DNA from: Helicobacteraceae bacterium
Lineage (GTDB): Bacteria > Campylobacterota > Campylobacteria > Campylobacterales > Helicobacteraceae
Direction: 5' to 3'
DNA: 8,223 bases
Assembly: GCA_029258405.1 (NCBI GenBank)
Contig: JARHYY010000097.1
Location: 1-8,223 of the forward strand
Each line of letters opens with the position of its first letter. The first letter of the stretch is position 1. This document shows, in pieces, positions 1-6,221 of this stretch. Under the pieces are notes generated by a model that worked only from the letters and a program-made list of their open reading frames with translations, was not told the DNA's origin and did not search any database. The position numbers and the translations under genes were made by a program.

Positions 1-61
1 TTGTATTTTGCTCTTTCAAAAATTCCTGTGGTGTCTTAACTTTTTTTGTGGTATTTTCCAT
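1..61 (-). CDS. Unknown protein, N-terminal fragment (20 codons)
   Basis: An ATG at 61-59 on the minus strand follows a strong ribosome binding site (AAGGAG, 5 bases upstream), and the frame stays open to the window edge. The fragment reads MENTTKKVKTPQEFLKEQNT: hydrophilic, lysine-rich, with no signal peptide or membrane segment, so probably the start of a cytoplasmic protein. It begins about 40 bases beyond the terminator of the coiled-coil gene, so it is probably its own transcription unit, although I cannot pick a clear -10 box in that gap. The family cannot be recognised from 20 residues. Confidence 0.7.
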   Translation of the reverse strand, partial: MENTTKKVKTPQEFLKEQNT

Positions 62-102
62 GTTTTTCTCCTTGATTGTGTTATGGATAAATAAGGATAC
101 AA

Positions 103-152
103 AACACTAAAAAGCCCCATTGGGACAGTTTTATATCCCAAATTAGGGCTTT
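103..152 (-). terminator. Rho-independent terminator of the coiled-coil gene
   Basis: Nine bases after the stop codon of the minus-strand coiled-coil gene, AAAGCCC (revcomp of 146-152) pairs with GGGCTTT (revcomp of 111-117). An inner arm, 121-125 with 136-140, extends the stem. On the minus strand the stem is followed by TTTTTAGTGTTTTG, a good U-tract. The plus side lacks a T-run beyond the stem, so the terminator is oriented to the minus strand. It separates the coiled-coil gene from the partial gene at the left edge. Confidence 0.75.
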
Positions 153-160
153 AGCAAAAG

Positions 161-403
161 CTATTTGCTTATAGAAAGAAATATAGATAAAAATGCTGTC
201 ATGAGAGCGTATGTAGTTATAGTAACTATTGTAAATATTAATGTCATTTCAGCTATCTTTTTATCTATTTTTGCACTGAGCTTTGTTTCCAGATTATCTA
301 TTTTTATTTCCAGATTATCTATTTTTGTTTCTAATCTGTCTATTTTTGCACTGAGCCTTGTTTCAAGACTATCAATGTCTTTTTTTGTTGCAAAATCCTT
401 CAT
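161..403 (-). CDS. Small coiled-coil protein with C-terminal membrane anchor
   Basis: This is an 80-residue protein starting MKDFATKKDI. Residues 8-52 are a charged, leucine/isoleucine-spaced coiled coil made of repeated LETK(I/L)-type units (LETRLSAKIDR, LETKIDN, LEIKIDN, LETKLSAKIDK). Residues about 53-76 form one hydrophobic segment (MTLIFTIVTITTYALMTAFL), giving a tail-anchored layout with the coil probably in the cytoplasm. The frame extends upstream to an ATG at 499, but the start at 403 is preferred. GAGG lies 5 bases before it, while the ATG at 499 has no binding site and overlaps a promoter -10 box. The ATKKDI...LE.RL..KID pattern recalls the DUF1640/CCDC90-like family and other small phage- or genome-encoded coiled-coil anchors, but no function follows from that. 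The gene stands alone between a promoter (498-506) and a terminator (103-152). Confidence 0.8.
   Translation of the reverse strand: MKDFATKKDIDSLETRLSAKIDRLETKIDNLEIKIDNLETKLSAKIDKKIAEMTLIFTIVTITTYALMTAFLSIFLSISK
265..372. repeat. In-gene tandem repeat, 33-21-21-33 bp units
   Basis: Four consecutive units each begin CTATTTTT on the plus strand, at 265 (33 bp), 298 (21 bp), 319 (21 bp) and 340 (33 bp). The two 33-bp units differ at about three positions. They look like the 21-bp unit with 12 extra bases (around CACTGAGC). All lengths are multiples of three, so the repeat encodes whole coiled-coil units of 11, 7, 7 and 11 residues in the minus-strand gene. Confidence 0.85.
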
Positions 404-408
404 TTTGA

Positions 409-412
409 CCTC
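409..412 (-). promoter_or_regulatory. Ribosome binding site deciding the coiled-coil start
   Basis: GAGG lies 5 bases upstream of the ATG at 403 on the minus strand (TGAGGTCAAAATG). It supports the 80-residue product over the 112-residue open frame that begins at 499. Confidence 0.7.
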
Positions 413-497
413 ATTATGAATTTTCCCTTCTACTTCCCTTAGCGTATCGCCCTTAAGAGTCTTATTCTTAATTGAAACGAATGTAATGACTAGCACC

Positions 498-506
498 ATT
501 ATAGCA
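498..506 (-). promoter_or_regulatory. Extended -10 promoter of the coiled-coil gene
   Basis: TGCTATAAT on the minus strand is a perfect extended -10 (TGnTATAAT), with AT-rich sequence and no clear -35 upstream, as is usual for the main sigma factor in Campylobacterota. Transcription would start near 490, giving an 87-base leader before the start at 403. The upstream ATG at 499-497 overlaps this element and therefore would not be transcribed from it. Confidence 0.6.
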
Positions 507-730
507 CAATTAATTAAAGAATTGTTTTTTATTTCTTGTTTAAGAGGCGAAAATTGTCTTGAGAAATTTTTATAAAACTTCTAGCCTTAAAACTCTTTGA
601 GTTTTGTAATGAAATTATATTTTAATTTATGAATTGAGCTTGGTTTATTGAGAGCATTTTTTGCTTTTATATTATATAACTCAAGCCTGTATTAACTTGA
701 GCTATAATAGCTTTTTTATAATCGCTCTTT
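500..730. other. Intergenic stretch without a gene
   Basis: I find no ORF with a ribosome binding site and no RNA gene on either strand. The stretch is very AT-rich and holds three short inverted repeats: AAAACTC/GAGTTTT with a 3-base loop at 589-605, CTCAAG/CTTGAG with a 10-base loop at 680-701, and AGCTAT/ATAGCT at 700-712. One of them may end the cyclophilin transcript, which comes in from the right on the minus strand, but none is followed by a proper T-run. Confidence 0.6.
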
Positions 731-1234
731 TTATTTCGGGTTAATAACAATTGTAAGGATTTTATCCCCCTCTTTAAGATTTTCAAGAACTTTTATAGAA
801 GAGCGTTCATTGGGCATGATTCGTCCAAATACAGTATGTTCGCCATCTAAATGTGGTTGCTCATCAAGGCAAATAAAAAATTGACTCCCTCCTGTATCTC
901 TCCCTGCATGTGCCATAGAAATAGAGCCCCTTTTATGCTTGTTAGGATTATGTTCTACTTCGCATTTAATGCGATAACCAGGTCCTCCGGCACCACTTCC
1001 ATTTGGGCAGCCACCTTGAACAACAAAACCGGGTATAACCCGATGAAAAGTAAGATTATTATAAAAACCCTGTTGAGCAAGGCTACTAAAATTTGCTACT
1101 GTATTTGGTGCATCTTTTGGGAATAGTTTTAGCTTTATATCTCCTTTGATGGTTTGTATAAGAGCTTCTTTGAAGTTATGTATCTCTTCTTCTTTGATGT
1201 TGAATTCTTTAAGTGCAAGTTTTTCTAAGCTCAT
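731..1234 (-). CDS. ppiA: Peptidyl-prolyl cis-trans isomerase, cyclophilin type
   Basis: This 167-residue cyclophilin catalyses cis-trans isomerisation of X-Pro bonds. It has no signal peptide, so it is probably cytoplasmic. Visible signatures are the catalytic FHRVIPGF at residues 63-70 (Arg65 equivalent to the essential arginine), VQGG at 72-75, GGPGYRIKCE at 83-92, MAHAG at 107-111, GGSQFFI at 115-121 and LDGEHTVFGR at 129-138. The position of the cyclosporin-binding tryptophan is His128, a common bacterial variant that predicts weak cyclosporin binding rather than loss of activity. A helical N-terminal extension of about 26 residues precedes the usual start of the fold. The ATG follows AAAGGA at 1241-1246 with 6-base spacing. 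The gene is divergent from the exported-protein gene at 1303. In naming, ppiA and ppiB are used inconsistently for such proteins in this group. Confidence 0.93.
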   Translation of the reverse strand: MSLEKLALKEFNIKEEEIHNFKEALIQTIKGDIKLKLFPKDAPNTVANFSSLAQQGFYNNLTFHRVIPGFVVQGGCPNGSGAGGPGYRIKCEVEHNPNKHKRGSISMAHAGRDTGGSQFFICLDEQPHLDGEHTVFGRIMPNERSSIKVLENLKEGDKILTIVINPK

Positions 1235-1247
1235 TCTTTTTCCTTTG

Positions 1248-1256
1248 TGATAAAAT
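1248..1256 (+). promoter_or_regulatory. Candidate extended -10 for the exported-protein gene
   Basis: TGATAAAAT fits TGnTATAAT with one mismatch. It would give a start near 1263 and a leader of about 40 bases. It overlaps the sequence just upstream of the cyclophilin binding site on the other strand, so the two divergent genes share a very short control region (1235-1302). Confidence 0.35.
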
Positions 1257-1302
1257 TTGATTAAAAGAATCTAATGAAAAAGAAGTTAAAAAAGGGTTAA
1301 AG

Positions 1303-2289
1303 ATGAAAAAGATTTTGTTATTTATATTTTATTGTTCTTTCTTGATTTCTGCAGAGCCTCAATTTAGACTCTTTGATTCGGTGCAAATAGAGAGCAACTT
1401 TGATGGCGAACCGCCTAAATATAGCTATGGCGTTTTAATTGAAGGGGGGTATGTCTTGGGGGCGGATAGCTCTTTATTTAAAGAGAATGCGTGGGCGAGG
1501 AATAATCGCATTAAAATACTTGATGCGATTGGGTTGCCTATGATTTATTTTGCTATTATTGATCCTTATGCTATTGATAGAGATCAAAAAATTGTTCTTT
1601 ATAAAATAGTTGCCTTTACTGATCCTTATGGGAATCAGGTTGATATGAATCGATTTCATTTTGAAACATTGAAAACAAGAGGAATGAGTTTTGTGCCAAA
1701 AGAAGGGACGGCAAAAAGAAAAAAAGGCTATAAGAATATTCCTGTTGGTGGGAGTTTTGTGAGTGCAGAAGATATACCAAGGAGGACAAAAAAGCAAAGA
1801 GCAGGGCTTTATTATCTTGCTCATGAAGCAAGAGGGGTGAAAACCATGCTTTTTTACCCATATACAAAAGTAGCGATGGAAAAAGTTACCAAAAGTCAGC
1901 TTGAAGTCTATCTTAAAGAGTATGATAAAGTCCCACCAGAGCTTATGTTTTATGCAGAGCAAAGAAAGCCATCGCCACTTAAGATTATTGATGTAAATAG
2001 TGAGCTTAAAGCTGTTGCACAAAAGGCTAAAAAGGAAAAAAATATTGTTGGGGTTTATAGTGTATCAAATCTTTCTCATATCACTCCAACAAATACCATA
2101 GGTTCGCCATTATGGGATGGGAATGGTGATTTTGAGGGTATAGTTATTGCTGAACGACCAAAAGATAGCCTTATGCTTAGTCGTACAAGAATTTTTTCAT
2201 TTTTTTGTGCTATAGCTGCAAGAGATGGCTACGAGGAAGCATTAAGAAAGTATCTCTTAAGAAAATGTCCCGCGAGTTTTAAGCAATAA
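1303..2289 (+). CDS. Exported conserved protein, possible degenerate trypsin-like fold
   Basis: This 328-residue protein has a Sec signal peptide (MKKILLFIFYCSFLISA, cleavage likely after Ala17; no lipobox), so it is probably periplasmic. AAGGG at 1292-1296 precedes the ATG. I do not recognise a named family. Two stretches resemble landmarks of trypsin/HtrA-like peptidases. YGVLIEGGYVLGADSSLF (residues 42-59) sits like the GxVI...GYILTNAHV strand, and IGSPLWDGNGDFEGIVI (266-282) like the GNSGGPL...G.VIGI strand. If so, the catalytic His and Ser positions are Ser and Ile, and no Asp falls exactly at the expected site, so the protein would not be a protease. Between them lies a basic loop (about 132-166, rich in Lys/Arg). 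Cys302 and Cys322 near the C-terminus could form a disulfide. The gene is divergent from the cyclophilin gene, and its last 33 bases overlap the end of the minus-strand membrane-protein gene. The coding call is sure; the fold is an inference. Confidence 0.85.
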   Translation: MKKILLFIFYCSFLISAEPQFRLFDSVQIESNFDGEPPKYSYGVLIEGGYVLGADSSLFKENAWARNNRIKILDAIGLPMIYFAIIDPYAIDRDQKIVLYKIVAFTDPYGNQVDMNRFHFETLKTRGMSFVPKEGTAKRKKGYKNIPVGGSFVSAEDIPRRTKKQRAGLYYLAHEARGVKTMLFYPYTKVAMEKVTKSQLEVYLKEYDKVPPELMFYAEQRKPSPLKIIDVNSELKAVAQKAKKEKNIVGVYSVSNLSHITPTNTIGSPLWDGNGDFEGIVIAERPKDSLMLSRTRIFSFFCAIAARDGYEEALRKYLLRKCPASFKQ

Positions 2290-2721
2290 AAATAAGGTTA
2301 GTTGTATAATGGCTAATGAATTGCCAATGAAAAATGATAGTATATCAAATTGTTGATGGGTGAGGAGGCTAAGTATAATCACTACAAAAAAGATATAGGC
2401 TAATAAACGCAATGGGGCTACACAAAGAAGCAAACCGCTTTTGAGGTGAGCAAAAAGAGGTTTATGCTTTTTTTGTTTTTGTGTGTTGGTTTCTTCGTCA
2501 TCATAATATTGTTTTGTGGTTGCATAGGCGAGCTGTATTAATTCTTCATGATTGAGTGCATTTTGAACCTTTTTATATGAATGCCATAAACTTGAAAGCA
2601 ATATAGCTAGCGTTCCCCAAAAGCCACCTATATAGCTCCATATAGAACCATTTATATACCATACTATAAGCATAAGGGCTAAAAATAGTGTTATAAAAGC
2701 ACTACTGATTTTTGTCTTCAT
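2257..2721 (-). CDS. Four-helix membrane protein, AtpI-like in layout
   Basis: This is a protein of about 154 residues starting MKTKISSAF. It has two hydrophobic hairpins: a first pair covering ITLFLALMLIVWYI and YIGGFWGTLAILLSSLW, then a polar stretch (NHEELIQLAYATTKQYYDDEET, then lysine-rich), then a second pair (SGLLLCVAPLRLLAYIFFVVI and the C-terminal LSFFIGNSLAIIQLTLFLLL). Four helices in two pairs directly after an AtpZ-like gene recalls AtpI, but I see no diagnostic AtpI motif. The start is uncertain. The ATG at 2721 overlaps the atpZ-like 3' end by 20 bases and suggests translational coupling, but it has no clear binding site. A TTG at 2763 after a weak AAGAG would add 14 residues. 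The gene is last in the purH operon. Its final 10 codons and stop overlap the 3' end of the convergent exported-protein gene. Confidence 0.8.
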   Translation of the reverse strand: MKTKISSAFITLFLALMLIVWYINGSIWSYIGGFWGTLAILLSSLWHSYKKVQNALNHEELIQLAYATTKQYYDDEETNTQKQKKHKPLFAHLKSGLLLCVAPLRLLAYIFFVVIILSLLTHQQFDILSFFIGNSLAIIQLTLFLLLKTRGTFS

Positions 2722-2980
2722 GTTTTTTATAGCTGTATTTAGGATCTTCTTTAAGTTTTTCAAAATCTCTTATTTGTCTTTTATATGCTTTATAAACATT
2801 TAAAATAGCAGCACTGACGCCAAAAAAAACGCCTACCCAAAAAAGCCACCAAACACCAAAGAGCTTTTCTAGCCCCAAGCCTATCCCAACGCCTATGAAC
2901 ACAGCCACAACCATTGAAATGCCTAATGTTAATTCATTGAAGGCAACAACAAGCTCTCTGAATTTTGGCGGTTTATCCAT
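2702..2980 (-). CDS. atpZ: AtpZ/AtpI family membrane protein (ATPase_gene1)
   Basis: This 92-residue protein has two membrane helices (about residues 19-36 and 43-61) joined by a short turn. The signature is the pattern GIGLGLEKLFGVWWLFW, followed by a second helix ending in NVYKAYKR. This matches the small AtpZ/ATPase_gene1 proteins (usually GxxLDxxFGtxPw...), with Glu in place of the usual Asp. The tail is charged and cytoplasmic. Family members sit near F1Fo ATP synthase genes in other bacteria and are thought to help assembly of the ring or Mg/Ca movement. Here the gene lies outside any atp operon, directly behind hemL. Its ATG overlaps the last codons of hemL by 8 bases (2973-2980), with AAAGAG upstream inside hemL, so translation is likely coupled. 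Confidence 0.8.
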   Translation of the reverse strand: MDKPPKFRELVVAFNELTLGISMVVAVFIGVGIGLGLEKLFGVWWLFWVGVFFGVSAAILNVYKAYKRQIRDFEKLKEDPKYSYKKHEDKNQ

Positions 2981-4265
2981 AGGTGATCTCTTTAAATACT
3001 TCAGAGGCGATATTGATTGTCATATCAATATGTTCTTCATTCATGGCTGTGCATATAAAACCCGCCTCAAAGGGTGAGCATGCTAGGTAAATACCTTTTT
3101 TGAGGCATCCATAATGGAATTTTGCAAAGAGTTCTTTGTTGGCATTTTGGGCATCATCAAAATTTTTAACAGGAACATCGCTGAAAAAAAAGCCAAACAT
3201 GCTGCCGCGAACTACAGTTTGCAAAGTGATTTCACATTGTGCTGCTGCTTCCTTAAAGCCATCCATTAAACGATTGGCTAATGTTTCTAGTCGTTCATAT
3301 AAGCGAGGGTCTCGTTCGATTTTGCGTAAAGCTGTTATTCCAGCTGCCATGGCTATTGGATTCCCACTTAATGTACCTGCTTGATAAACAGCACCTTCTG
3401 GGCTTAGAAGTTTCATTATTTCCTTTCGTCCTCCAAATGCTCCAACAGGCATGCCCCCTCCAATCACCTTTCCAAAGGTTATTATGTCGCCTTGTATGCC
3501 ATAAAATGCTTGAGAGCCACTTTGAGATGCTCGAAAACCGCTCATAACTTCATCGATAATGAGTAACGCCCCTTTTTCGTCGCATAATTTTTGAATGGCG
3601 TTTAAAAATTCTCCTTGTGCTGGTACAAGCCCCATGTTTCCCGCTATAGGTTCGATGATAATAGCGGCAATATTTGTGCTTTTTTCAAAACATTGCTTGA
3701 CACTTTCAATATCGTTATAGCGGGCAACAAGCGTGTTTTTGCTTACAGAAAGGGGTATGCCCGGTGAGCTTGGATTGCCAAAAGTTGCTAACCCACTTCC
3801 AGCAGCAACGAGCAATGAATCGCTATGCCCATGATAGCAACCTTCAAATTTTATAATATCGTCTTTTTTTGTGTATGCCCTTGCTAAACGAATTGCACTC
3901 ATGGTTGCTTCTGTTCCGCTATTGACAAAACGCAATTTATCTACGCCATCAACCATAGATATAATGAGCTTTGCAAGCTGTGTTTCTGCGATAGTTGGTG
4001 CTCCATAGCTTGTGCCTTTTTTGGTTGCTTCTATAATTGCTTCTTCAATTTCGCTATCACAATGCCCAAACAATAAAGGTCCCCAGCTTTGTACAAAGTC
4101 GATATAGCGGTTACCATCTTCATCATATAAATGCACACCCTTAGCATGATGGATAAAAGGCGGGGTGCCACCAACAGAGCTAAAAGCTCTTACAGGAGAA
4201 TTTACCCCCCCAACGATAACTTGCTTAGCCTCGTTAAAATCATTAATGCTACAATCTAATACCAT
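2973..4265 (-). CDS. hemL: Glutamate-1-semialdehyde 2,1-aminomutase
   Basis: This 430-residue enzyme converts glutamate-1-semialdehyde to 5-aminolevulinate, the committed precursor of haem in the C5 pathway. It is a cytoplasmic PLP enzyme of aminotransferase class III and has the usual full length. Motifs: GGVNSPVRAF at residues 19-28, DFVQSWGPLLFGH at 56-68, NSGTEATMSAIRLARA at 115-130, GCYHGHSD at 142-149, IIDEVMSGFR at 236-245 (Asp238 contacts the PLP ring nitrogen) and FGKVIGGGMPVGAFGG at 264-279, where Lys266 forms the Schiff base. AAAGGA (4271-4276) lies 5 bases before the ATG, in the 14-base gap after the purH stop. An uninterrupted G7 run encodes codons around Gly19-Gly20. The gene is second in the operon, between purH and the atpZ-like gene. 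Confidence 0.97.
   Translation of the reverse strand: MVLDCSINDFNEAKQVIVGGVNSPVRAFSSVGGTPPFIHHAKGVHLYDEDGNRYIDFVQSWGPLLFGHCDSEIEEAIIEATKKGTSYGAPTIAETQLAKLIISMVDGVDKLRFVNSGTEATMSAIRLARAYTKKDDIIKFEGCYHGHSDSLLVAAGSGLATFGNPSSPGIPLSVSKNTLVARYNDIESVKQCFEKSTNIAAIIIEPIAGNMGLVPAQGEFLNAIQKLCDEKGALLIIDEVMSGFRASQSGSQAFYGIQGDIITFGKVIGGGMPVGAFGGRKEIMKLLSPEGAVYQAGTLSGNPIAMAAGITALRKIERDPRLYERLETLANRLMDGFKEAAAQCEITLQTVVRGSMFGFFFSDVPVKNFDDAQNANKELFAKFHYGCLKKGIYLACSPFEAGFICTAMNEEHIDMTINIASEVFKEITYG
4205..4211 (-). repeat. G7 homopolymer inside the start of hemL
   Basis: Seven cytosines on the plus strand read as seven guanines in hemL (GTT GGG GGG GTA, residues 18-21). Slippage here would cut the protein after about 20 residues. 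The tract is shorter than most proven phase-variable G tracts in Helicobacter. Confidence 0.6.
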
Positions 4266-4279
4266 AAAAATCCTTTGTA

Positions 4280-5812
4280 CTAATGATAAAAATGTCTTCT
4301 GCCACTAAAATAAAGGGCTATATTATGCTCATTGGCTGCTTGTATTACTTCCTTATCGCGAATAGAGCCACCAGGTTGCACGATAGCACTTATCCCCACT
4401 GAAGCAGCGGCATCAATGCTATCTCTAAAAGGAAAAAAGGCTTCAGACGCTAAAACAGCCCCTTGTAGTGCTAAGTTATGCTCTTTTGCTTTATTTATGG
4501 CTGCTTTAGCTGCATCAACTCTACTTGTCATGCCCATGCCTATGGCAACCATTATATTATCCTTGACATAAACAACACAATTTGACTTCACTAAAGCAGC
4601 GAGATGATAGGCAATATTTAAATCTTGGAATTCTTGTTTTGTGGCTTTTTTGTGGCTTACTTGTTTTGCGTTAAACACTTCATTATCAAGTATATAATCT
4701 GCCTCTTGGAATACAAAGCCCCCTTCAATATGTTTGAAGTTATATCTATCTCGTGATATTTTTATTTTTTCTCCTCCTAGCTCAAAAAGCTTGATTCTTT
4801 TTTTTGTGGCAAAAATTTCTTGTGCTTCTTGTGTTATGTGCCCTGCAATGATAACTTCGATATAGTGCTTATAAACCTCTTGTGCTAAAGTTGCATCAAG
4901 TATGCCATTAATTGCTAGCACACCTCCATAAGCTGATACAGGATCACAAAGAAGAGCTGCTTTATAGGAATCTAAAATATTTTCTTTTATGGCAAATCCG
5001 CAAGGGTTGCCATGTTTTATGATGCACACAGTAGGCATATCTCCAAAATCGCTTATGATTTTAAGTGCTTGATTTATGTCGGTGCAATTATTAAAGCTTA
5101 TTGCACCTTTGATAATTTTGAGATTTTGAGAGAGAGCATGATCAAATTCATAAATAGCCCCTTTTTGGTGCGGGTTCTCTCCATAGCTTGTCATGGTTAC
5201 TTTTTTTCCGCTTATAAAGCAATGCTCACCAAAGCCTTCATTAAAACGATTGTTCATATAATTAGCAATCATGCTATCATACCAAGCTGTATGTTCAAAT
5301 GCTTTGATCATGAGTTTTTGACGAAATTCAATGGTGTTGCCATCGTGCATAAGGGCGTGTATTATGGATTCATAATCATCAGGTGAGGTAATCACCAAAA
5401 CACTCTCAAAATTTTTTGCAGCAGCTCTTAAGAGTGCTGGTCCTCCAATGTCAATATTTTCTTTGATTTGGGTAAAATCATTTGTTTTTTGTGTTGTTTC
5501 TTGAAATGGATAGAGATTAACACATACGATATCAATGGGTAAAATGCCATTTTTTTGTGCATCTAATCTGTCTTGATTATTATCTCTGCGATAGAGTATG
5601 CCCCCATGAATTTTTGGATGCAAGGTTTTAATGCGTCCATCAAACATTTCTGGAGACTGTGTATAGTAACTCACTTCTGTGGCCGGGATATTTTCTTTTA
5701 TGAGTTCTTTTAATGTGCCCCCTGTGGAAAGTATTTCATATCCCAAGTTTGTAAGCATTTTTGCAAAAGAGGCTATGCCCCTTTTATCGCTCACGCTTAA
5801 TAATGCTTTCAT
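4280..5812 (-). CDS. purH: Bifunctional AICAR formyltransferase / IMP cyclohydrolase
   Basis: This 510-residue enzyme does the last two steps of de novo IMP synthesis: formyl transfer from 10-formyl-THF to AICAR, then ring closure of FAICAR. The N-terminal cyclohydrolase (MGS-like) domain shows SVSDKRGI at residues 6-13, LSTGGT near 28, FDGRIKTLHPKIHGG at 57-71, NLYPF near 99 and IDIGGPALLRAAAKN at 120-134. The transferase domain shows YGENPHQ near 210, KHGNPCG with catalytic Lys266-His267, DPVSAYGG near 290, GMGMTSRVDAA (the usual Gln of GxGQxSRVD is Met), ASEAFFPFRDSID near 456 and a C-terminal YFSGRRHFYH. The ATG at 5812 is chosen over one 6 bases upstream, because AAGGA abuts the upstream ATG but lies 6 bases from this one. 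It heads the purH-hemL-atpZ-membrane-protein operon. Confidence 0.97.
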   Translation of the reverse strand: MKALLSVSDKRGIASFAKMLTNLGYEILSTGGTLKELIKENIPATEVSYYTQSPEMFDGRIKTLHPKIHGGILYRRDNNQDRLDAQKNGILPIDIVCVNLYPFQETTQKTNDFTQIKENIDIGGPALLRAAAKNFESVLVITSPDDYESIIHALMHDGNTIEFRQKLMIKAFEHTAWYDSMIANYMNNRFNEGFGEHCFISGKKVTMTSYGENPHQKGAIYEFDHALSQNLKIIKGAISFNNCTDINQALKIISDFGDMPTVCIIKHGNPCGFAIKENILDSYKAALLCDPVSAYGGVLAINGILDATLAQEVYKHYIEVIIAGHITQEAQEIFATKKRIKLFELGGEKIKISRDRYNFKHIEGGFVFQEADYILDNEVFNAKQVSHKKATKQEFQDLNIAYHLAALVKSNCVVYVKDNIMVAIGMGMTSRVDAAKAAINKAKEHNLALQGAVLASEAFFPFRDSIDAAASVGISAIVQPGGSIRDKEVIQAANEHNIALYFSGRRHFYH

Positions 5813-5818
5813 TTGCAT

Positions 5819-5823
5819 TCCTT
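5819..5823 (-). promoter_or_regulatory. Ribosome binding site deciding the purH start
   Basis: AAGGA on the minus strand lies 6 bases from the ATG at 5812 but directly touches the in-frame ATG at 5818, so the downstream ATG is the likely start (product begins MKALLSVSDK). Confidence 0.7.
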
Positions 5824-5840
5824 AAATGACTTAAGCTTTT

Positions 5841-5849
5841 ATTATACCA
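5841..5849 (-). promoter_or_regulatory. Extended -10 promoter of the purH operon
   Basis: TGGTATAAT on the minus strand is a perfect TGnTATAAT element. It would start transcription near 5834 and leave a leader of about 22 bases before purH. A second TATAAT lies 10 bases upstream (5851-5856 on the plus strand). The promoter sits in the 65-base gap after the 106-residue gene, so the operon need not depend on read-through from the symporter. Confidence 0.6.
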
Positions 5850-5877
5850 TATTATATGCTCTTTTTAAAGTATAGAG

Positions 5878-6198
5878 TTATTTGTTAAAAGCAAAAATAT
5901 TGCTATTGAAGTCAATGGGTTTGTTATGTTGTTTGCAATGCTGTTTATATTCTTCTGCAACTTGTTCAAAATATTGCGGCTCTTCTTTGAGTTTTTGGAC
6001 AATTTGATCTGTGGTAAGGTTGGGCAAGAGCTTGAGCATAAAGAGCAAAAAATCTGCTCCGGAATCGCCTTTTTTGTTTTGCATTGATAAAAAAGTTTTG
6101 TTATATACTTCTTGAAATGAGCTATTATTTGTGCTTGGGGTATCATTGTGCAAGGAATGAGAAGAAGAATATTGTTGTATTGTATTTGTTATATTCAT
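5878..6198 (-). CDS. Small protein of unknown function
   Basis: This is a 106-residue protein I do not recognise. Residues 1-30 are rich in Ser, Asn, Thr and Gln and look disordered (IQQYSSSHSLHN). Residues about 28-90 look helical: FQEVYNKTFLSMQ, then GADFLLFMLKLLPNLTTDQI, then VQKLKEEPQYFEQVAEEYKQ. The end is polar (HNKPIDFNSNIFAFNK). There is no signal peptide, and the LLFMLKLLP stretch is too short and too leucine-amphipathic for a safe membrane call. There is a single cysteine at 88. AAAGG precedes the ATG with 8-base spacing. The gene starts 23 bases after the symporter stop, so the two are probably co-transcribed. A weak AGCAA/TTGCT hairpin followed by TTT overlaps its last codons. Confidence 0.75.
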   Translation of the reverse strand: MNITNTIQQYSSSHSLHNDTPSTNNSSFQEVYNKTFLSMQNKKGDSGADFLLFMLKLLPNLTTDQIVQKLKEEPQYFEQVAEEYKQHCKQHNKPIDFNSNIFAFNK

Positions 6199-6221
6199 AA
6201 TATGCCTTTGTGTTGAAATGG

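Noticed and set aside
165..419. Open plus-strand frame opposite the coiled-coil gene, hydrophobic and repetitive
   Set aside because: It starts with TTG without a binding site. Its repeats are the antisense of the coiled-coil repeat, and the minus-strand reading has promoter, binding site and terminator.
404..499. N-terminal 32-residue extension of the coiled-coil protein
   Set aside because: The upstream ATG has no binding site and overlaps a perfect extended -10 box, so the transcript would begin downstream of it.
589..712. Three inverted repeats after the cyclophilin gene as terminators
   Set aside because: Stems are 6-7 AT-rich pairs and none is followed by a T-run on the minus strand, so none deserves its own terminator call.
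731..1234. His for Trp in the cyclophilin active-site loop as an inactivating change
   Set aside because: PHLDG is a common variant in bacterial cyclophilins, and the catalytic arginine and SQFF motif are intact.
1444..1462. G6 and G5 runs in the exported-protein gene as phase-variation sites
   Set aside because: Both are too short and simply encode glycine pairs (GGG GGG and GGG GGC).
5881..5904. AGCAA/TTGCT hairpin at the end of the 106-residue gene as a terminator
   Set aside because: Only five pairs, inside the coding sequence, with a three-base T-run; read-through into purH cannot be excluded or supported.
5878..6198. FlgD-like flagellar hook-capping N-terminus in the 106-residue protein
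   Set aside because: FLLFMLKLL after a Ser/Asn-rich start loosely recalls FlgD, but the QDP motif is missing and the neighbours are not flagellar.
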